Source of the DNA: Rhizobium tropici CIAT 899
GTDB taxonomy: Bacteria > Pseudomonadota > Alphaproteobacteria > Rhizobiales > Rhizobiaceae
Length of the DNA: 64,000 nt
NCBI RefSeq assembly: GCF_000330885.1
Contig: NC_020061.1
Coordinates: 62,001-126,000 of the forward strand
Direction: 5' to 3'
Shown here: piece by piece, positions 59,306 through 64,000 of the stretch
Layout of the letters: each line of letters starts with the position of its first letter
Position numbering within the stretch: position 1 is the first letter of the stretch
Program-made: the position numbers and the translations under genes
The notes under the pieces: generated by a model
Seen by the model: the letters and a program-made list of their open reading frames with translations, nothing else
Database searches by the model: none
What the model was told of the DNA's origin: nothing

Positions 59306-61224
59306 GTGAAACACGTTCCAATCGTTGGCAAGTTCTTCGTCGTTGTCGGCATGTTCGGGCTGGTGGCCCTCGGCCTCTCCCTCTACGAGACCCGGGAGTT
59401 GTTCAGGATCGACGCAGCCTACACCGACCTCCTGACAAAGAACGCAGCCGCCGCCCTTCACCTGGCCCAATCCAACCGAAGCCTCCAGACAGCCCGCGCC
59501 AATATCGGCGACATGATCATGGCGCGCTCCAAAGACGGCAGGGTGCGTGCTGAAGAAAGCCTCAAGGAGGCGCAGGAAAGCTTCGTCGCCTCCATGGATC
59601 TGGCGATCGCCGCGTTACCGGCGCAAGCCGACTTGCCGCCGTTGAAGACGGATGGGTTCGCAATCTTGACGACGACATGCGGTGCGGCAATCGCTGTTGG
59701 CCGAACGGCAGACAGCGAGGCCAGCATCGCCATGGTCCAGCAGCTCTTTCTGAGCATGTGCCAACCGGCATTCGCGGCAATATCGCCGAGATTTCAGTGG
59801 CGGCAGCCAAGATGATCGAGGATGCCGACCAAAAGCGCAGCGACGTTTCCGCCTTGGCCTCCGATACGTCGAAAAGGGCAATGGGCGGCGCCGTGATCGC
59901 TTTGGCAGCGGTGCTGGTTCTGGGCGTGCTTGCCGTTCGCGCCTGGATCGTCAAGCCGATCCGGCGGATCGCCGACACGATGACGACGCTGGCGGGCGGC
60001 AATCTCTCGGCAATTGTCGAAGGAACCGATCGTCGCGACGAGCTGGGCATGATGGCGAAATCGGTGCAGATATTCAAAGACAATGGGTTGCGAGCACGCG
60101 AGATGGAAAGAGACGTCGAAGCTGGCCGCGAGGCGCGCGAGCGCGAACGTGTGCGTGCGGAAGAGTTAGAGCGGGAGCGGGTAAGCAAGATGACGGAGGC
60201 CACCTCCAGCCTTGCTGAAGGTTTGAAGCATCTTGCCAGTGGCGACCTCACGTTCCGACTGGAACAACCGTTTGCCAGCGAATTCGAGCAACTGCGCGCC
60301 GACTTCAACGCTGCGCGCGAGCAATTGGCAACCGGCCTCCGGACGGTGGCAGTCGCCACTGCGGCGATCGATGGCGGTACATCGGAAATAAGCCAAAGTG
60401 CCCTCGAGCTTTCCAAGCGGACCGAGCAGCAGGCGGTCTCTCTTGAGGAAACCGCCGCCGCCCTTGATCAGGTTACACAAGGAGTTTCGAATTCCTCCAG
60501 GCGCACCGAGGAGGCCCGCCGCGCGGCAGCGGACGCGAATACGTCGGCACGCAATTCTGCGGCCGTGATGGCAAAGGCGATCTCGGCTATGCAGGGCATC
60601 GAACATTCGTCCAACGAGATCGCGAATATCATCGGTGTCATCGACGAGATAGCGTTTCAGACGAACCTGCTTGCCTTGAATGCTGGCGTCGAGGCATCCC
60701 GGGCCGGCGAAGCCGGCAAAGGTTTTGCGGTTGTCGCCCAGGAAGTCCGAGAACTTGCTCAACGATCTGCCCAGGCGGCCAAGGGGATCAAGGAACTGAT
60801 CCGCAATTCGACGGGCGAAGTGAGTTCCGGGGTAAAGCTGGTGCAGGAAACGGGACGAACGCTCGAAAAGATTGAGGAGGAGGTAGGCCTGATCAGCAGC
60901 CAGCTTTCTGCCATTGCGACGTCTGCAAACGAGCAGTCCGCTGCCCTTACGGAGATCAACAGCGCTGTGAACCGGATGGACCATGTCACCCAGCAAAACG
61001 CTTCCATGGCCGAGGAATATACTTCGGCAAGCACATCGCTGGCAGGGGAGGTCCGGCGTCTGCAGGATATCGTCACCGAGTTTCGGCTCGACGCCTCTGA
61101 GGACCTTTTGCAAGCTTTTGAGCGGTCAGGCGACCTTCCGATGTCGGCAGGTTCGCCCGCGCTACGTCTCGTCGCTGATGTCAAGGGTGCTTTGGAGGGC
61201 TCACGCAAGGTTGCCGAGCATTGA
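59306..61224 (+). pseudogene. Methyl-accepting chemotaxis protein with a frameshift
   Basis: The GTG at 59306 follows AAGGGGAG and opens a receptor with an N-terminal membrane helix (GKFFVVVGMFGLVALGLSLY) and a helical ligand domain. Near 59745 the frame changes: the upstream frame gives IAMVQQLFLS and the downstream one PTGIRGNIAEISVAAAKMIE. The second frame has the second membrane helix, a HAMP domain (VKPIRRIADTMTTLAGG) and the signalling tip (DEIAFQTNLLALNAGVEASR). Joined, it would be about 640 residues. Unless the shift is a sequencing error the receptor is dead. Confidence 0.85.
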
Positions 61225-61381
61225 TACGACGGCCCGCTCCTAAGCGGTCGCGCCCTAGGCATCGGTGCGTTTCTGAATGGTTATGGCCTGGGCGGACAGG
61301 TCGTAAGTTGCAAGCGGCCTTCGAACAGGTTGGCGAGCCAGGATTCCACGGACGAGGTGATCAGTTCGCAAAAGGTGTTTG

Positions 61382-61585
61382 ATGCCCAAATGGATACTCT
61401 CACCGATTGAAAGGTCTTGCCTGCTGTGGATAGCGCTCGGCAGAAGCATCGCAGAAATCGCGTTGTTGGAAGGAAAGAGCGAGGCAGACATCCGATCCTA
61501 TCTTGAGCAGGCGGTCACCTCGGTCGGCGCGAGCTCTATAGAGGACGCGCTGAGGAAGATGAACTTCCATCGACCGTTACATTGA
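61382..61585 (+). CDS. Small LuxR-type HTH protein
   Basis: A 67-residue protein made only of a LuxR/GerE-like DNA-binding domain: LSPIERSCLLWIALGRSIAE, then IALLEGKSEADIRSYLEQAV and SSIEDALRKM. The usual N-terminal sensor is missing and no sensor sequence precedes it, so it may be a single-domain regulator or a remnant of a larger LuxR protein. The ATG at 61382 follows AAAGGTG. It lies between the chemoreceptor gene and the nickel locus. Confidence 0.6.
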   Translation: MPKWILSPIERSCLLWIALGRSIAEIALLEGKSEADIRSYLEQAVTSVGASSIEDALRKMNFHRPLH

Positions 61586-61637
61586 CCTCACGGCAAATAT
61601 GGCGGCGTGCTTCGCTTGGGTCGAGTACGTTCCCTTC

Positions 61638-62684
61638 TCAAGATACGTTCGCGTGAATGCGGTCATAGCCTTTCATGCGATAGATCATTGCCGAAACGAC
61701 CCAACTCGCGATGAAGATGCCCACGACACCAAAGCCGAGATTTTCAAGGCTGTCGTTAAAGGTGGCGATTGCCTCCCACAAAGTGCCCCGCAAGCCGAGC
61801 TTGTCGGAAATCAGGCCGAGCGCTTCTGCGCCTCCGATTAAGATCGCGACAATCACCGAGGCGGCGGTGACCGTCAGATTGTACCAGAGCTTGCGGGCGG
61901 GGTTCATAAGGGCCCAGCCGTAGGCGCCCGTCATCAGAGCGCTGTCCGTCGTATCCATCAGCGACATGCCGGCTGTGAAGAGGGCCGGGAACACAAGGAT
62001 CGTCCAGAACGACAAGCCTTGCGCGGCCTGCGAAGCTGAAACGCCCAGCAAAGCGATTTCCGTGGCGGTGTCGAAGCCGAGGCCTAAGAGAAAGCCGATC
62101 GGATACATATGCCAGGAGCGTGTGACCACCTTGAAGGTGCGGCGAAAAACGCGGGCCAGCAAGCCTCGTCCAGCCAGCAGCGCATCAAGGTCCTCATCGA
62201 CAATTTCCTCGCCACGCCGCGCTCGCGAAAAGGCGTCCCAGATAGGTTTCAGGATAACGAGATTGGCAATTCCGATCACCAGCAGGAACAGTGCTGAGAC
62301 GGATGTGCCGATTACGCCGCCAATGTCGTGGAAACCCTCAGTCTGGCTCTGCATTGCATAGGCGGTGATGGCAACGGCAAGCGACGCCAGAACGCCGATG
62401 CTGGAATGGCCGAGCGAAAAGAAGAATCCAACCGAAAACGGCTGCCGACCCTCGTGCATAAGCTTGCGCACGACATTGTCGATCGCGGCGATATGGTCTG
62501 CATCAAACGCGTGACGGACACCGAGCATATAGGCGACAAGGGCCATGCCAAGCAGTGCCGGTCGATCGGAGAACGAAGTCCAAGCCCAGATCCAAGCCAG
62601 GACGTTGGCTGCGACCAGCAAGGCATAAACGATGGCAATTTTTGTTTTGGCGTAAAGCGGTTCGTCATCGAAAGGGCTACGCAT
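61638..62684 (-). CDS. NiCoT-family nickel/cobalt transporter
   Basis: A 348-residue inner-membrane permease with about eight helices. The metal signature RHAFDADHIAAIDN is in the second helix, followed by FFFSLGHSSIGV and LGFDTATEIALL, the other motifs of the family. It imports Ni2+ or Co2+. Its start at 62684 lies inside the 3' end of larB (8-bp overlap), with AAGGGA upstream. An alternative upstream start at 62768 would overlap larB more. Placement with lar genes points to nickel as substrate, for the nickel-pincer cofactor. Confidence 0.9.
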   Translation of the reverse strand: MRSPFDDEPLYAKTKIAIVYALLVAANVLAWIWAWTSFSDRPALLGMALVAYMLGVRHAFDADHIAAIDNVVRKLMHEGRQPFSVGFFFSLGHSSIGVLASLAVAITAYAMQSQTEGFHDIGGVIGTSVSALFLLVIGIANLVILKPIWDAFSRARRGEEIVDEDLDALLAGRGLLARVFRRTFKVVTRSWHMYPIGFLLGLGFDTATEIALLGVSASQAAQGLSFWTILVFPALFTAGMSLMDTTDSALMTGAYGWALMNPARKLWYNLTVTAASVIVAILIGGAEALGLISDKLGLRGTLWEAIATFNDSLENLGFGVVGIFIASWVVSAMIYRMKGYDRIHANVS

Positions 62685-63375
62685 TCGGACGTCCCTTGCC
62701 ATCTTGAACAGACACCCGCCGGACCATGCTGAGCGCTCGGAACGCCGCACAGGCGGCGCCGTAGCCATTGTCGATGTTTACGACGGTCAGTCCGGGCGCG
62801 CATGAGGCGAGTGCCGCGTGCAGGGCGGTTTCTCCTCCGTTCGACACGCCGTACCCGGTCGATGTCGGAAGACAGATGATCACGCCGGGAACGAGCCCGC
62901 CGAGCACGCTGGGAAGAGCGCCGTCCATGCCTGCAACCGCGACGATAACGGGAAAAGTCCGCAATTCCTCGACCCGCTCCAGTAACCGCCATAGGCCTGC
63001 GACGCCGATGTCGATGAACTGTCTGGTCGGGGCGCCGAGATAAGCCAGCGTTCGCAAGACCTCGGCGGCCTGGGGCATGTCCGAACTTCCGGCCGACACG
63101 ACGGCGATATCGGGTGCTTGCTGTTCGGCAGGCGGGGTCCAATTCAGGAATGCTGTCCGCGAGATGGGGTCGTAGTCCAATCGTTCAAGATAGGCCGGCG
63201 CGAGGCGACCAAAGACCTCCGCCTCGAGGCGCGTCAACAGACAGCGTGTGCCGCGCTCTAAAACGCGGTCCATGATCGTGGCAAGCTGCGCATCGGATTT
63301 CCGGGCGCAGAGTACTGCCTCATCGAATCCCACGCGCTCTGTGCGCTGGAAATCCAGCCGGACTTCTTCGTTCAT
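62677..63375 (-). CDS. larB: LarB, nickel-pincer cofactor biosynthesis
   Basis: A 232-residue protein of the LarB/AIR-carboxylase type. The C-terminal part holds IAVVSAGSSDMPQAAE, RQFIDIGVAGLWRL, VIVAVAGMDGALPSVLGGL and TSTGYGVSNGGETAL. LarB carboxylates nicotinic acid adenine dinucleotide to the pyridinium biscarboxylate, the first step to the nickel-pincer nucleotide used by lactate racemase-like enzymes. It overlaps the end of larE by four bases (ATGA) and the NiCoT gene follows. larC is not in the window. Confidence 0.9.
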   Translation of the reverse strand: MNEEVRLDFQRTERVGFDEAVLCARKSDAQLATIMDRVLERGTRCLLTRLEAEVFGRLAPAYLERLDYDPISRTAFLNWTPPAEQQAPDIAVVSAGSSDMPQAAEVLRTLAYLGAPTRQFIDIGVAGLWRLLERVEELRTFPVIVAVAGMDGALPSVLGGLVPGVIICLPTSTGYGVSNGGETALHAALASCAPGLTVVNIDNGYGAACAAFRALSMVRRVSVQDGKGRPNA

Positions 63376-64000
63376 GAATTTCGCTCCCGCAAAAAGGCGC
63401 TGCCTCGGGCGTATGCCTGGAAATCGATCGGCCGTCGACTACCGAACGCCTCTGAAATCTGCCCCACGAGGCGCGCGCGACTATCGCCAGAGAGTTTCGA
63501 CAGCGTCGGTTCATCGAGTTCGACAACCACCCCGGTTTGCCGCACCCTGCAGCGCACCGTTCCCGGCGAGAGCTCGCGCCGCAGCAGCATCTCGACCCGA
63601 TCGATGGCTTGCAAGATCTCGGGTTCGATCCTGAGAGCCGTCTCAACGCGGCTCGACAGGCAGGGCGCTGAAGGCAGTTCGGCGAGGTCAGCAAGATCAT
63701 AGGCGGACGCCATGGCACGGACATCTGCCTTGGACATGCCGGCCTCGACAAAGGGATGACGTACACCATTGGCTTAGGCCGCCTTGAGGCCAGGGCGCCA
63801 ATCGCCAAGATCGTCCGTGTTCGTGCCGGAAAAGAGCTGCGCTGCCGAAAGCGAAGACAGGGTGCCGTAGAGATTGGACTTGCAGAAGAAGCAGCGGTTC
63901 GAGGGATTGGCGAGATAACGTTCGTCGGCAAATTCCCCCGCATCGATGATCCGTAGGTCCCAGCCATGACGGGCTGCATAGTCTTTGACCCGTTCGGTGG
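63372..64000 (-). pseudogene. larE: larE, sulfur transferase, partial and with an internal stop
   Basis: The gene enters from beyond the right edge. Minus-strand codons from 63998 give YAARHGWDLRIIDAGEF, NPSNRCFFCKSNLYGTL, where the cysteines donate sulfur, and FSGTNTDDLGDWRPGLKAA. A TAA at 63774-63776 then interrupts, followed by NGVRHPFVEAGMSKADVR and the C-terminal half ending at 63372. LarE inserts sulfur into the pincer nucleotide. The stop replaces a single codon and the frame otherwise continues, so this is a nonsense mutation or an error. The N-terminal PP-loop lies outside the window. Confidence 0.85.

Overview
This window looks like part of a symbiosis plasmid, or a symbiosis island with its flank, from a legume-nodulating alphaproteobacterium of the Rhizobium/Sinorhizobium type. 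The evidence is nodA, two nodD genes, several nod boxes, a complete bacterial gibberellin operon, NifA/sigma-54 promoter elements, an auxin-type locus resembling y4wEF of NGR234, and many insertion sequences and gene relics. The species cannot be fixed from the sequence alone.

Layout. (1) 1-8.6 kb: an IS256-family element, a nod box driving a membrane acyltransferase, relics of diaminopropionate ammonia-lyase and aconitase, an AraC regulator, a patatin-like relic, an ATP-dependent DNA ligase with a 5'-truncated ku, an XRE regulator and a frameshifted DUF3768 gene. (2) 8.8-18.3 kb, minus strand: gibberellin operon cyp112-cyp114-fd-sdr-cyp117-ggps-cps-ks. A dead P450 fragment, probably cyp115, lies just upstream, and a sigma-54 promoter with a perfect NifA site lies further upstream. 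(3) 19.3-31.4 kb: group II intron and IS66 relics, then a glycosyltransferase, an alpha/beta hydrolase, an exported prolyl oligopeptidase, a DoxX protein, an AraC regulator and a fatty-acid-hydroxylase gene split by an IS110 element. These genes carry nod-box or sigma-54 signals and may form an undescribed symbiosis-regulated cluster. (4) 32.2-37.6 kb: nodD, then a DUF4168 gene and a y4wF/y4wE-like monooxygenase/aminotransferase pair on the minus strand with a nod box far upstream. (5) 38.1-44.7 kb: a nest of mobile DNA. A group II intron sits inside an IS5-family element. Next to it, an IS630 sits inside an IS701 that itself splits an exported zinc-peptidase-like gene with a sigma-54 promoter. 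(6) 44.9-49.7 kb: a second nodD, nodA without nodBC, an aquaporin and a second IS256 copy in inverse orientation. (7) 50-64 kb: a phasin, a DUF982 protein, and a GC-rich, IS-free backbone with a ROK-regulated sugar ABC operon, a frameshifted chemoreceptor and a nickel locus (NiCoT, larB, broken larE).

Together the genes suggest a host-signalling segment. Flavonoid/NodD-controlled genes (acyltransferase, fatty acid hydroxylase, auxin-type locus, nodA) sit beside genes likely switched on by NifA in nitrogen-fixing bacteroids (gibberellin operon, peptidases, DoxX, phasin). Repeated IS and intron insertion has broken several of them.
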